From assembly GCA_022457065.1 (NCBI GenBank), contig JAJGBQ010000007.1, forward strand, positions 1,240,001 to 1,304,000: 64,000 nucleotides of DNA, read 5' to 3'. Under the pieces are notes generated by a model. It had not been told where the DNA came from and made no database searches. It saw nothing but the letters and a program-made list of their open reading frames with translations. This DNA comes from Curvularia sp. ZM96. Taxonomy: Eukaryota; Ascomycota; Dothideomycetes; Pleosporales; Pleosporaceae. The translations under genes and the position numbers were made by a program. Positions 9,904 through 20,400 of the stretch are shown here, in pieces. How positions within the stretch are numbered: the first letter of the stretch is position 1; each line of letters begins with the position of its first letter.

Positions 9904-12031
9904 ATGAACAAGCATGTGCGAACGCTCGGCTTGCTGTGGCGCCCCGTCCTGGCAACCCCGCCGCTGAAAGAGAGCGTTGCCTTTGCCCGCCCACCCGCTT
10001 CACATGCTCTCGCCCGCCTGTCAACGGCCTCGAGCCCATGGCCTCGCCCAAACCTGAGTCCTAGTCTGAGTCTGAGCCCAATCTTGCTCAGGCCTCGCCC
10101 AAGCAGCTTTCAGCAGAGCGTCACCAGCGCCGTCTTTGCAGCATGCGTCCGTCACGCCTCGTCCAAGGCCTCACGCGCACTGGGCAGGACCAGAAACAAC
10201 AATCGCCGCAACAAGAGCTCAGTCACCCGCCCGTCGTCCGATAATAAGCGTGGGTCTTCCGGCCAGGCACCGCAGGCCAATCTCTCCCCTCAGCCTAATG
10301 CGCCGCCCAAGCCCTCGAAGCCGACGCCAGACCAACAGCCCGAATCGCCAGAGACGTCAAAGCCCCTCCTCGACCGCCTACCCCACCACCTGCCACATAT
10401 ATACCGCCCTAGTAAGGCTGAACTGCTGGCTGCGGCCTCGGGCTTCTGGTCACGCATCAAGATCCACTTCAAATGGCTCACCATCCGGAGTACACGCCCC
10501 TTCAATGCCGACGAGATATACGCTCTCTTCTCGTGGATCATTGCCGCACATGTACTGTGGATTGTCTTGGGAACTACAACCTTTTTCATGCTGACCATCT
10601 TCCTCATCAACACGGCCTTTTCCCAGGAGACAGTGGGTAAATGGATCGGCAACTACTTGACAAAGTCCTCAGGCATCAAGGTCGTCTTCGAGACTGCTGT
10701 AGTCCCCAAGTGGAGAGACGGTGTCATTTCCTTCCGCAATGTGTTTGTCTCGCGCCGTCCCGGCCAGGGCGCAGGCAAGGTCAGCAAAGGTTCTAAGACA
10801 GAGATAACGGCTGCGGCTGCGGCTCGGGCTCAGGGCGGGACTCCGGCCAACGCGGAAACAGAAGAAGACACCAATTACACCCAGTTTGACATATCCATTG
10901 ATACAGTCAACATCACCTTGTCCTTCTCCAAGTGGTTCAATGGCAAAGGCCTGTTAGAGGACGTCGAAATCAAGGGCATCCGAGGTGTGGTTGATCGAAC
11001 TTCAGTGCGTACTATTGAAGGCGTTGACCCGAGATCATACAAGCATGAGCACCAGCCCGGAGATTTTGAGCTCGACTCGTTCAAGATGGAGGATGTTTTG
11101 GTAACCGTCTACCAACCGAACGGCTTCCGCCCCTTTTCCGTCAGTATCTACTCCTGCGATCTTCCCCAGCTCCGCAAGCAATGGCTCTTCTATGACTTCC
11201 TTTCCGCCAACATGATGTCTGGTTCTTTCGACAACTCGCTCTTCACCATTCACCCCCGGCAAACCCACAACTACACAGGCGCCCAGCTGAGCAGCGGTCG
11301 CGCCTCAGAGGACGGCAGCTCCTGGAAGAAGCACAGCCGGATACGCATTGATGGACTCAACATCGATCATCTCAACCGCGGTTACGAGGGCCCATTCTCC
11401 TGGATTCATGAGGGAAACGTCGACATTATAGCAGACGTCATGTTCCCTAACGACAACGACGATAGCATTGCTAAGGTCATGTCCGATATGTACGACCGCG
11501 TCGAAGCCACTGTCACCCAGCAGCGCAAGCATCATTTCTCCGATCATGCAGTCCACGGCTTCGACGAACACCATCACGACGACACCAAATCTGAGCAAGG
11601 AGAGGACTCGCGTTACATAATTATGGATATGCGCGTCCATCTCAACGACGTCCGTGCTGCTGTCCCCATTTTCACAAGGGACATTTCGTACGTCAACAAT
11701 GCTCTTGTACGGCCGATTGTCGCATACATCAACTCGAGTCGTACATTCATTCCAGTCAACTGCAGAGTTGTCAAGAAAGTCAGCGAGTTTAACGGAAGTT
11801 GGACACTGTATGACAGCGGACTGATGGAGGAGGTATCAAAAGAGGTATGTTGTTGTCCATGCCCTCGCTTCACAAACCAAACACTAACACTTACAGATGT
11901 ATGATGCCTTTGCTCGCGACGTCCTCGAGGACCGAACTACACGGAAGCGCCGCATCAAAAAGGTGGGCATTTGGACCCTGCAGCTTGCGGCCCAAGCCCT
12001 CTTTCTCGGACTGGCTGGAAATATTGCTTAG
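9904..12031 (+). CDS. MDM31: Mdm31/Mdm32-family mitochondrial inner-membrane protein
   Basis: Mdm31 and Mdm32 are inner-membrane proteins needed for mitochondrial shape, nucleoid stability and lipid (cardiolipin) homeostasis in yeast. Exons 9904-11844 and 11897-12031 (intron 52 nt, branch ACTAAC) give 691 residues. The N-terminus (MNKHVRTLGLLWRPVL) is basic and amphipathic, like a matrix-targeting signal, and is followed by a long Ser/Pro/Lys-rich linker. FKWLTIRSTRPFNADEIYAL precedes the first membrane helix (about 210-236). The conserved intermembrane-space domain follows (FSQETVGKWIGNYLTKSSG, FETAVVPKWRDGVISF, FDISIDTVNITLSFSKW). A second hydrophobic segment ends the protein. The last exon restores VSKEMYDAFARDVLEDRT and the C-terminal helix; without it the frame ends in unrelated residues. 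An upstream GTG-initiated extension is discarded. Confidence 0.93.
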
Positions 12032-12331
12032 ACATGATGATACCCTGAATGGACGCATGACACGCTTGAGATGAACGAAAAAAAGTGAGTTTAAAAAGGA
12101 ACAACTCTCTTCTTTATGTACTATACAATATATACACATACACGTAGGCGAAAGCATGGCGTTTTGGGCATATCCTTGAGTCTGCTGCACAATGGCAGTT
12201 ACTTAGTTAGCCTTTTGGTCTAGTATAGACACGAACAAGGGCATGAATGAATGGAATATGAAGTACGACTTATACGCTCTTGAACGATGAATACCTTGCA
12301 CGCCCTGTTTCTCATGTCAACCATGACGTTG
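12032..12331. other. convergent intergenic region between the MDM31-like gene and DPH6
   Basis: 300 bases of 3' flank. AT-rich, with no gene. Confidence 0.6.
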
Positions 12332-14671
12332 TTACTCATCTATCCTCCCCACCACCACAGCCCTAACCTCCCTCCCATCCTGACCCCACACCCGCCGACA
12401 TGGAATCCACTGCACGCCGCTGCTACTCAAAATACTCTCCAACTGTGTGCTACTGCCCTTCAAACGGCAATTCACATACGCCGTCGCCGCCGTCCACGGC
12501 TCCAGCTTCTTCTCCTCCACACGCTCCTCACCACGCACCTCGAGCGCCACAAAGCGCGAGCGTGTCCCTTGCACCGCTGTCGTGCTGCGATACGGTGACG
12601 CACTATGTCGGGTAAACTGGATACGCTGTGATGTAGAAGAAGAAGAAGAAGAAGAAGAAGAGGGGAGAGCCAGACCCGTAGCACTCCATTCTACATCTAC
12701 TCCACGCGGCAGGGCCGCTACTTGCGCGACGAAGCACGGCGGGACAATACCACCACCAACATCAGCCTCAGCCTCAGCCCTGGAATCAGGGATTTCACAC
12801 AAAGTAGAGTAGTCTGGTATCGGGGCGCGGAAGGTGGTATCTTTGAAGGAAGAAAGGGAAGACGAGATGTTGAGTTTATCCCATGGGTCCATGTCATCAT
12901 CTTCGCCGTCGTCGTCTTCCTCGTCTCCTTCTGCAGTATGCTTGGATAAAGCGGCGGAGTGGATATCTCGCCAGATTCTCTGGGCCGTACGCACGTTCTT
13001 ATGTACGTCTGCATCTACAGCAGTGCTGCTAGAAGGGATAAAAGCTACAGCGCCGGTCCACCATTTTACACCTTTTGCGCGGCCGATGCGCCAGAGATGT
13101 TGCAGAGAGAGTATGGCTTGGCCTTTGAAGCCGTGGGCTGTGTAAGGGTCCATGGAGGCGGGGATGAGGGGAATTTGACCGGCTATATAGACAATTTCTG
13201 GGCTTATGCTGGTATTCTCGCTAGTGGAGGAGGAGGTTGGTGGTGAAGGTAGGCGCACAGATATCGCTTGGCTGTAGGGCCCGATGTTTGCGGGTGCCCA
13301 GTAGCTTCTGCCTTGGACGTGGAGGCCCTGTCTGTTGTCTACGCTGTTGTTGTTGGCACTCTTGTCTAGGATTATGCTGAGCATTACGTGTACGCCTGCT
13401 GGCATTGCATCTCCGGCTGCTATAGTGACTCTGGCCGGAGGGTTCACGTGGCTAAAGTACTGGGCATAGACTGGGTTTAGGACGGTAAAGTCTGCCATGT
13501 CGCGGAGGAGAAGGGTGCAGTGGTTTACATTTGCCCTGGTGAGATGGCGTTGGCGGAGGACGTGCTCAAGGCGGAGGAGAAGCCTACGGAGTTGTCGGGA
13601 AGGAGCACAAGACAACGGCGTCGCACCCATGTGGCTTGTTAGATTCGAGTTTGTAAAGACTGTGTCAGTCTCGCTACATGTGTTCTCAGGGAGTCGTTCT
13701 GTTGGATGTACAGCGGCATCATGTGCAGTGCCATCCTCCCCATCCGCCCCCTCTTGATTGCCGCTGCTACTCTCTGTGATGTCCAACAATTTAGTAAACT
13801 CATTGTCAAAAAGCTCTGGCACCCTCAAGTGCCCAGAAGACCCTTCGTCTTCCGTCTTCTCCTCAAGCGAACTCGCATGGACCTTGAGTACCGTCTGGCC
13901 GCCTTCGAACACGGCAGACGGCCCGCCGTCAATCCTTATTTTCTTTTTCCACAGCGGCCTGGGCCCGTTGAGCGCCAGAGTCTCGAATTCGCCTCCCTCG
14001 CCCAGGATAGCGCCGTCACCTGCGTCACCAAATCGACTCATTGCTTTGGCCAGCCGTGCTATCGATGCCGGACGAGCAACATCGAGGCCCAAAAAGCCCT
14101 CGTCTAAGCCACCGGACGCCGTCTTAATAATGATTGCTTCTTGCCCAACGGCACACATGTCATGCAAAAGAGACGATTGCGTATATGGCGGCAATAGCGG
14201 ATACTGCCACAGATACGATAGCGGCGTGAGCCCCAGCCTCAGCGCCACAGATTCCACACGCGTCCGTTGATATGTGCTGAGGATCGCACCCGTAGACACA
14301 GCATTAGCTTCCGGGTGCGCCTGCATAATGGTCGCGAGCAACGGAACCAAGTCTTCAGTCTCGTCCTGCTCTTGCTTTTCTGACGAAGGCGCGGCGTAAT
14401 CCCTGCTCGAGTTCACTGCAGTACCCGTGATTTCCCGCCGATACAAGGGAAGTCCCAGTGCCTGCTCATAGAGAGGGATGACAGAATGGCCGACAGTCTG
14501 GTACATGTAACTGTTTGTGTCTTGTTCGCCGCCGCCATTGGCTATAGGCCCCGGGTGGAGGTTGGCTAATGCTACGACGCTGTGGCCATTGGCCTGGCAG
14601 TGGAGGATGGAAAAGAGCGAATCTTTCCCCCCGGAGATTAACGCGATAACATTCAATGATGACTGCACCAT
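12332..14671 (-). CDS. DPH6: diphthine-ammonia ligase Dph6 with C-terminal RidA-like domains
   Basis: Catalyses the last step of diphthamide synthesis on elongation factor 2: ATP-dependent amidation of diphthine. A single exon of 779 residues. The N-terminal ATP-pyrophosphatase fold starts with the PP-loop ISGGKDSLFS (about 12-21), followed by family blocks HSVIPLYEQALGLPLYRREI, AVSTGAILSTYQRTRVE, GLTPLSYLWQYP and GDGAILGEGGEFETLALNGP. Two RidA/YjgF-like domains follow, one around VNHCTLLLRDMADFTVLNP and one around WAPANIGPYSQAI and VYIAGQIPLIPASM; this fusion is standard for eukaryotic Dph6. Odd points are a strongly acidic linker (about 600-615) and a Ser homopolymer encoded by a TCT run (12634-12663), which should vary in length between strains. 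Internal linkers are longer than in yeast (685 residues). Confidence 0.93.
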   Translation of the reverse strand: MVQSSLNVIALISGGKDSLFSILHCQANGHSVVALANLHPGPIANGGGEQDTNSYMYQTVGHSVIPLYEQALGLPLYRREITGTAVNSSRDYAAPSSEKQEQDETEDLVPLLATIMQAHPEANAVSTGAILSTYQRTRVESVALRLGLTPLSYLWQYPLLPPYTQSSLLHDMCAVGQEAIIIKTASGGLDEGFLGLDVARPASIARLAKAMSRFGDAGDGAILGEGGEFETLALNGPRPLWKKKIRIDGGPSAVFEGGQTVLKVHASSLEEKTEDEGSSGHLRVPELFDNEFTKLLDITESSSGNQEGADGEDGTAHDAAVHPTERLPENTCSETDTVFTNSNLTSHMGATPLSCAPSRQLRRLLLRLEHVLRQRHLTRANVNHCTLLLRDMADFTVLNPVYAQYFSHVNPPARVTIAAGDAMPAGVHVMLSIILDKSANNNSVDNRQGLHVQGRSYWAPANIGPYSQAISVRLPSPPTSSSTSENTSISPEIVYIAGQIPLIPASMDPYTAHGFKGQAILSLQHLWRIGRAKGVKWWTGAVAFIPSSSTAVDADVHKNVRTAQRIWRDIHSAALSKHTAEGDEEDDDGEDDDMDPWDKLNISSSLSSFKDTTFRAPIPDYSTLCEIPDSRAEAEADVGGGIVPPCFVAQVAALPRGVDVEWSATGLALPSSSSSSSSSTSQRIQFTRHSASPYRSTTAVQGTRSRFVALEVRGEERVEEKKLEPWTAATAYVNCRLKGSSTQLESILSSSGVQWIPCRRVWGQDGREVRAVVVGRIDE
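12634..12663. repeat. (GAA/TTC)n trinucleotide repeat inside DPH6
   Basis: A run of about nine GAA units on the plus strand, read as a Ser homopolymer (TCT codons) in the C-terminal part of Dph6. Confidence 0.9.
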
Positions 14672-15667
14672 GGCGCACCGAGTTCAAGGGTGCCGCAGCA
14701 GACTGGCTCGAAAAAGCGACGCTGGGGTTGAGGCGGCCCGATGCATCGAGGTGATGCAGGAGCAAAGTCGTACTCGCTAAAAGGTCAGCGCACGCTAGAA
14801 GTATGGCGCTTTCCATAAAAAAAGCAGCGACGACTGCCGACTGCTGACAGTATGTTCAGGGTCAAGCAACCACTGATCACCTCAGCCAAGGCAAAAGAAG
14901 GGAGAACGTCTTCTGCATTACGCGGCTTCACACACACAAAAGTTCACATGAGAAAAAGCAAAAGAGAGGCTCAAGTATCGGTGTAACGCATTTTTTTGCT
15001 ATGATAGTCGGACAGTGCCAGCACTCCTAACCTACAATTGGCTACGGTAAAGCTTGAATAAAGTGTTCTGCTGAGCCAGGGGGGTACAAGTCAGACGATT
15101 ACATGTGTGTATAGTGAGAAAGAAGCGAAGATTCCCAGAATGTCAGAGGCGCAAGCGGAAGATGCCGCATGCCCAATTACAACGAGTGTAGGAAATGCAA
15201 GGTATGATGAACAGGAGGGCAGCACGGCGATAATGGCCGGTGAGTAGGGTAATGGCCATGTCGTCATGAGGAAAAAAAACCAAGCACGCAAAAAATGAAT
15301 CCCAAATCTATCCGTTCTGCCAGTGGTGTCCAATCTCCCGCTCCAGAACCCCGAAGAAACGCGCAAAAATAAAAAGCCCAAGTTGTTGCTTGCGTGAAAA
15401 AAGAAGCTAATCTCAGAGTGTCTTTGCCACCCAGATCGGACGCGTAGAATACAAGGGGAGAAGAGCGAGGAACTTTTGATGGCCGGTGGTGTTTCGGCCG
15501 CCAAGGGCGAACCTGTGCTGCCTGTCTAGCGGTGCCGCCTTTGCGTATCGACGTCAAGGTAGACTAGCAGTCGCCTCACACAATGCAAGGTGCTTCTGCC
15601 GAATGTGGTGAATGTCATGAAGGGTCGTTAAAAAGTTCAAAGGAGAAAGCAGGGCAAAAGCAAATGC
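14672..15667. other. intergenic region between DPH6 and the Msn2-like gene
   Basis: About 1 kb holding the DPH6 promoter and the 3' flank of the zinc-finger gene. No open frame resembles a protein family. A-runs are frequent from 14990 on. Confidence 0.55.
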
Positions 15668-17425
15668 CTACTCGTTCCTCTTGCGCTTCTTCTGACTGGG
15701 TGATGACTCATGCTCGGATCCGTCGGAGCTCGAGGTAGGAATCTCAGCAGCGGCGTTGTAAAGGATCTCACCCATGGTGGAAGGCGCCTGGGCGGCAAAC
15801 CCACCGGCTTGGCCGTGCTGCATGTCGGCATGGTGGAAGTCAGAGCCCATGACCTCGAGGCTGACGGCACCAGTTCCGTGGGTGCGCTGGTGCTGAGAGA
15901 GGTTGTCGCTTCGGGAGAACTTCTTACCGCAGTCGGTGCACTCAAAGGGCTTGTCGTGAGTGTGGAGAGAGCGGTAGTGGCGCTTGAGGTGCTCCTGGCG
16001 GCGGAAGCGGCGCGAGCAGAGAGTGCAGACGAAGGTCTTGGAGGGGTCGTCGGTAAGCGACTGCTTGCGACCGCGGCGGCTAGTGGGAGCAACAGGAGTG
16101 GGGTTCTCGTCAGAGCTGGAGGCGACGGCGTTGTCGGCTTGACCTGATTCTTGTTGGCTTGAGGCTCCAGACACGGTGTGCTCGACACCACATGTCTGTT
16201 GCTTACCCTGGAAGTCAGACTCGGTCTCGCTGAAGACGGTGCGGGCCTTCTTGACGGTTTGCCTCTTGGCGGCGGACATGTTCTCGAACTCGCTGGTGGC
16301 AGGAGTGAGAGGCAGGCCGTGGACAAGCTCCTCCTCAAAGTCGGTGAAGCTCTCGTCGCTTAGGAAATCCTCCTCAGGTGAGAAGGCGCCGAGGTCAGTG
16401 CGCTGTCGCTTGTTGCCGAGGAACTGGGTGTTGTCGGTGGAGAAGTTTACAAGGCCGTTGAACTCGTCTTCGCAGTCAAGCTCGAACAGAGGCTCAAAGG
16501 TGGGAAGACCGTTGAAGTTGAAGGTCTGAGCAGACTCCAGGTTATCAACCTTGGCAGTCTCACCCTTGAGGACAACCTTGTGCTCCTCGTCGCCAGGGCA
16601 AAGGGTGACGATGGGAAGCTCTGAAGCGGCCGAGACGGTGAGGTCGCGGGGGTTGCAGAAGTTGTTCTCAGCCTCGGCGAGGGGAGTGCGGGGAAGAGGC
16701 GATGGGGAGGGTGAAAGAGAAGGGCAAGAAGTGGCAGAGAGAAGGTACGATCCCTGGTTAGCGGTTGGGGGCTGAATGTATACTGGTCAGAGTTAGCTAT
16801 GCAAGTCCGCACAATCACGCCGTCGGTTTGTCGCTTAAAGCGTCACGCAAACACGCGAGCTTTTCTCCACGAATGAGGCGGGAAGTAGCCAAAACATACC
16901 TGGTGTCATGGGAGGTGTGGTTGAACGCCACTCGAGGCCAGCCGACAGAATCTCAGAAAAGACCTCACCCTCGCAACCTTGCTTGACACCCTCCATACCC
17001 TCACCAGGGAACATGTCGTGCAGCGGAGTTGGGAGAACGTCGTAGGACGAAGGGCTGCTGGTGCTGCTGCCACATGATGAGAGAGGAGGGGTGGCAGGCG
17101 AGAAGGAGTAGTCGGTGTCAATGGGGTGGAGGTAGGGCGAGTCCTGAGGCTGGATCAAGATGGCGGGCTTCTGGTACATTGGCTGAGGCGACGCGACGGG
17201 AGTCATCATCTGGCTGGCGTAGGCGGTCTGAGGGTAGGCCATGTGGGAGTTTGCTGATGTCGGCCTCTGGTAGTACATGTTCTGTGGCTGGAAGGTGGAT
17301 TGTCCTGATGGGTGGGGTGTGAAGTGACCGTGCTGGCGGTTGTTCTCGCCTTGAGGGTCTGGGTTGTAGTAGAAGAATGGTGATTGCATTGCTTGGGTAG
17401 GGTGGATAGGGTATGAGCCGTCCAT
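15668..17425 (-). CDS. Msn2/Msn4/SebA-like C2H2 stress-response transcription factor
   Basis: Exons 17425-16900 and 16782-15668 (intron 117 nt) encode 546 residues. Two adjacent C2H2 fingers (about residues 426-477) read FVCTLCSRRFRRQEHLKRH and FECTDCGKKFSRSDNLSQHQ, joined by RSLHTHDKP. The FSRSDNLSQH recognition helix and two-finger spacing match yeast Msn2/Msn4 and SebA/Seb1 of moulds, which bind CCCCT stress elements. The N-terminal half is Gln/Pro/Tyr/Ser-rich, an activation-region style. A motif-like acidic patch FSPEEDFLSDESFTDFEEEL is present, and SRRGRKQSL and the terminal KKRKRNE are likely nuclear signals; RKQSL also fits a PKA site, as used to control Msn2. The intron junction (cca g|ta tac) keeps the frame. 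The 5' leader is long and carries a TGGA microsatellite. Confidence 0.92.
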
Positions 17426-20400
17426 TGAGGCGGTGATGTGATGTGGAAGGGTGTGTGTGTTTGTGTAGTTGCGTCCGGTAGTTGGATGGATGGATGGATG
17501 GGTGCCGAGTAAAGATGAAGGGGTATTAGTTGTATAGTAGTATGGAAGTGTTAGGAGAGTAGTAGGGAGAGGTGGTGGTGGAAGGAATGACTGTGGAACG
17601 GATCGTAATAACGAGAACCGTCACTTAATAGATAATAAAGATCAAAGAGTGTGAGGGCACAAAATTATGACCCAAGATGAAATCCTGAACGGAAAGAAAC
17701 GAGAGGGACGTGGTTGATGAACCTTGGACCAGGGCAGGCCAGTGAAAAAGAGAACTGATGCGCACACGCTCCAGGACGGCTCGCTTTAGTGTGTCGGGGC
17801 GCAGCGCGCTCCACATGCCAGCCAGGAATGGGATCCTGCATTAGACCCTAGTCTTGACTCGCGTCAAAAGCAGCGAGAGCATTTATGCATGGGTTTGGGG
17901 CCTAAAATTATTCGCCCAATGCATAGCTGCACGGGGCTATAGGCGAAATGAGATGTGCGCGGCGGTGCCGGAAGGCTTCCACGGATTGGCTGGAGGCCAG
18001 CCTGGGTGGGATGCATGGAGGGTCGGCCTACGTAGTCGCTGACTGTCTGGCCGCCCACTCCGAATGGCGAAGCCACCGAAGCTGAAGGCGACAGACGGAG
18101 CCTTGTTGCGAGCTGGCTGCGGGAAGACTCATGGCGAGTGCTGGCGGAGGCGGGTTAGCTGCTGCGGCGGCAACGGTGACAAGATGCGGATGCTGATACT
18201 GCCGGTGAATGGATGGACGTGTGGGTGTGGGCGGGCGGTGGTGGTGGGGTGGGTGGTCAGTCATGCCCGTCTAGCAGCAGTGCAGGCATGCCGTCGTCTC
18301 TCTGCTCACCCTCTCACACGACTCCAACTCGCCTTGCCATTAGCGCAAAGCCGGGTTTCATTCAGCCTATCCATGCTATCCGCCAATCGATAATGATAGC
18401 TGGGCGACCCTGTACCCGGTGTTTTGAAACATCCACTCAGCATCATCGTCATCGGCAGCGGAAGGGCCGTGACGGTGATGAGGGTAAGACCGCGCGCGCT
18501 TTACAACAGTCTGTCACACCAAACAAGACCGTAGCGCTCGCCGTACCCGCCCGCGGTATGACCGCTGTCGACCACTGCAGAAGCAATGTAACGAACGAAC
18601 GAGATGCTGACGAGCGAGCGGCGGCGGAACGCGCAGTGTGGGCGAAAAGGCGGCGAGCAGCAGGTGCGACAGTTTCGCTATGCTTTCCCTACGGCGCAGA
18701 AGTGTGGTAGCGATGTCTCACGGCGGAGGCAGAATGGGCACCAAGAATGCGAGGCCATAGTCATTGAACCGCATCGGGCCCTGCTGGCTCTGGCGAATGT
18801 AGAAGGTCAATCCATCGCCACACGCACCGCGCGACAAGTGGGCGTGCCGGGCTCAGGCAGGAACGGCAGCCATGATGCAAGAGGACGACTGGCTGGTGGC
18901 AGCTGGCAGCTGGAGAAGGTTGGCACCGCCGGCTCCCAGTGGTCGGAAACACGACGGATAGCCCATGGTGCGACATGGTCGAGTGCGGTGAGCTGCACAT
19001 CGCCACCACGACCGAGTTTTTTCTGCCAAAAGGCGCAAGAAGGCATGGCATTAGGATGGACATATAGGTGCGTGGAATCCAATCCATGATGCAAGTTTGT
19101 TTCAGCGGCTGATTTGCCACATGGCGAGGGTATGTAGTGTGCGTGGTGGCATGTGTGTATGCAGTGGGTAAGAGCAGCAGCACACCCACCACGACCAACA
19201 CGGTGATTGCAACAACGAGATGCATCTCCAACGGCTGCTGTTGGCTGAGGGCGATGCGGGCGCGGCACGTCTGTCGACGTCGACGGTCCAAAAGAGTTGT
19301 GCAGGCCGGGGTGCTCGCACACATGCCGGCACAAATAGAACACGAGCTATCGAATGCAGCGGATGCAAAGTTATGAAGCCGCCGGCGAGAGCCAAATGGG
19401 GCGGGCAGCTAAAGCGGCGCGAGAGTGCGGAACAAGCGTTGGTCGAGTCGAGCAGGCCCGATCGCGTCCATCCGCTAGGCCGCGCCTTCCCCCACAGTGC
19501 CTGCACCGCGCTGATTGCTGCAGAGGCGCGTCTACTGCAGGAACGATGCAGGAACAAACGACGCGACCAACAACACCCACCCTTATCACGACCCCAGAGA
19601 ACGCGTGCAGCGGCGTGCATGGTGTTTTCTGACCGCCAGTCTGCCCAGTCTTGTCTTGTTTACCGTACAGCGCGCGCCTGCCCTTCTTGTCCGCGCCGGC
19701 CTAACCCCGCCTGCCCGCCGTCTCGCACGTGAAATGCGTGCAATTTCTAGAAGGCCACATCAGCGGGGCCCGCGTTACGACTCGACAGGGTCGCCGTGCA
19801 AGACAGCGATTCAAGAGGCCGCAAAGGGCTCTGCCGTCGCGCGCAGAGGGACCGTGTCGTGATCAAAGTGGGTGCGGTGGGTGGGTGCGGCATGGTCCTG
19901 CCACTGCTTCGGCGCCGGGGAAGGAGCCTTTGGCTTCCACCGCTAGCCTCGGCCCACCTTGCGCCTGGCGCCGGCCGCCGTACGATTGGCCAGCGCCCCG
20001 CCAGGCCCTGATCTTCCGCCTTCGAGGAGGGTTTCCAGTCTGGCGGGGTCGTTGGCTTCATGGCTGCCCTGCCGCTCGCCCATGGTTTGACTATCCCACA
20101 TAGTCGCCCTTTGACTCGCCGCCATGCCCATCGGAAGCTTTCCCATGACACCCGGCCTGACCATGGCCACCGACTCTTCGCCTCAAGTCAGTCGACTGTG
20201 CCACTCGCCTCTGCCCCGGCCCCAACACAACGCTACGCTCACGTCGACCCTCGTAACAAACGCCTGGGCAGTGAGGCAAACCCATGGCCTGACTCTCCCG
20301 GCCTCGATACCGCGTCGTGTCTGACTATTGGCATCCTTGCCCGCTGCCGCCCTTCGCCGCCGTCGCCGCCATCGCCATCGCTACGTACAAACGATGCCCA

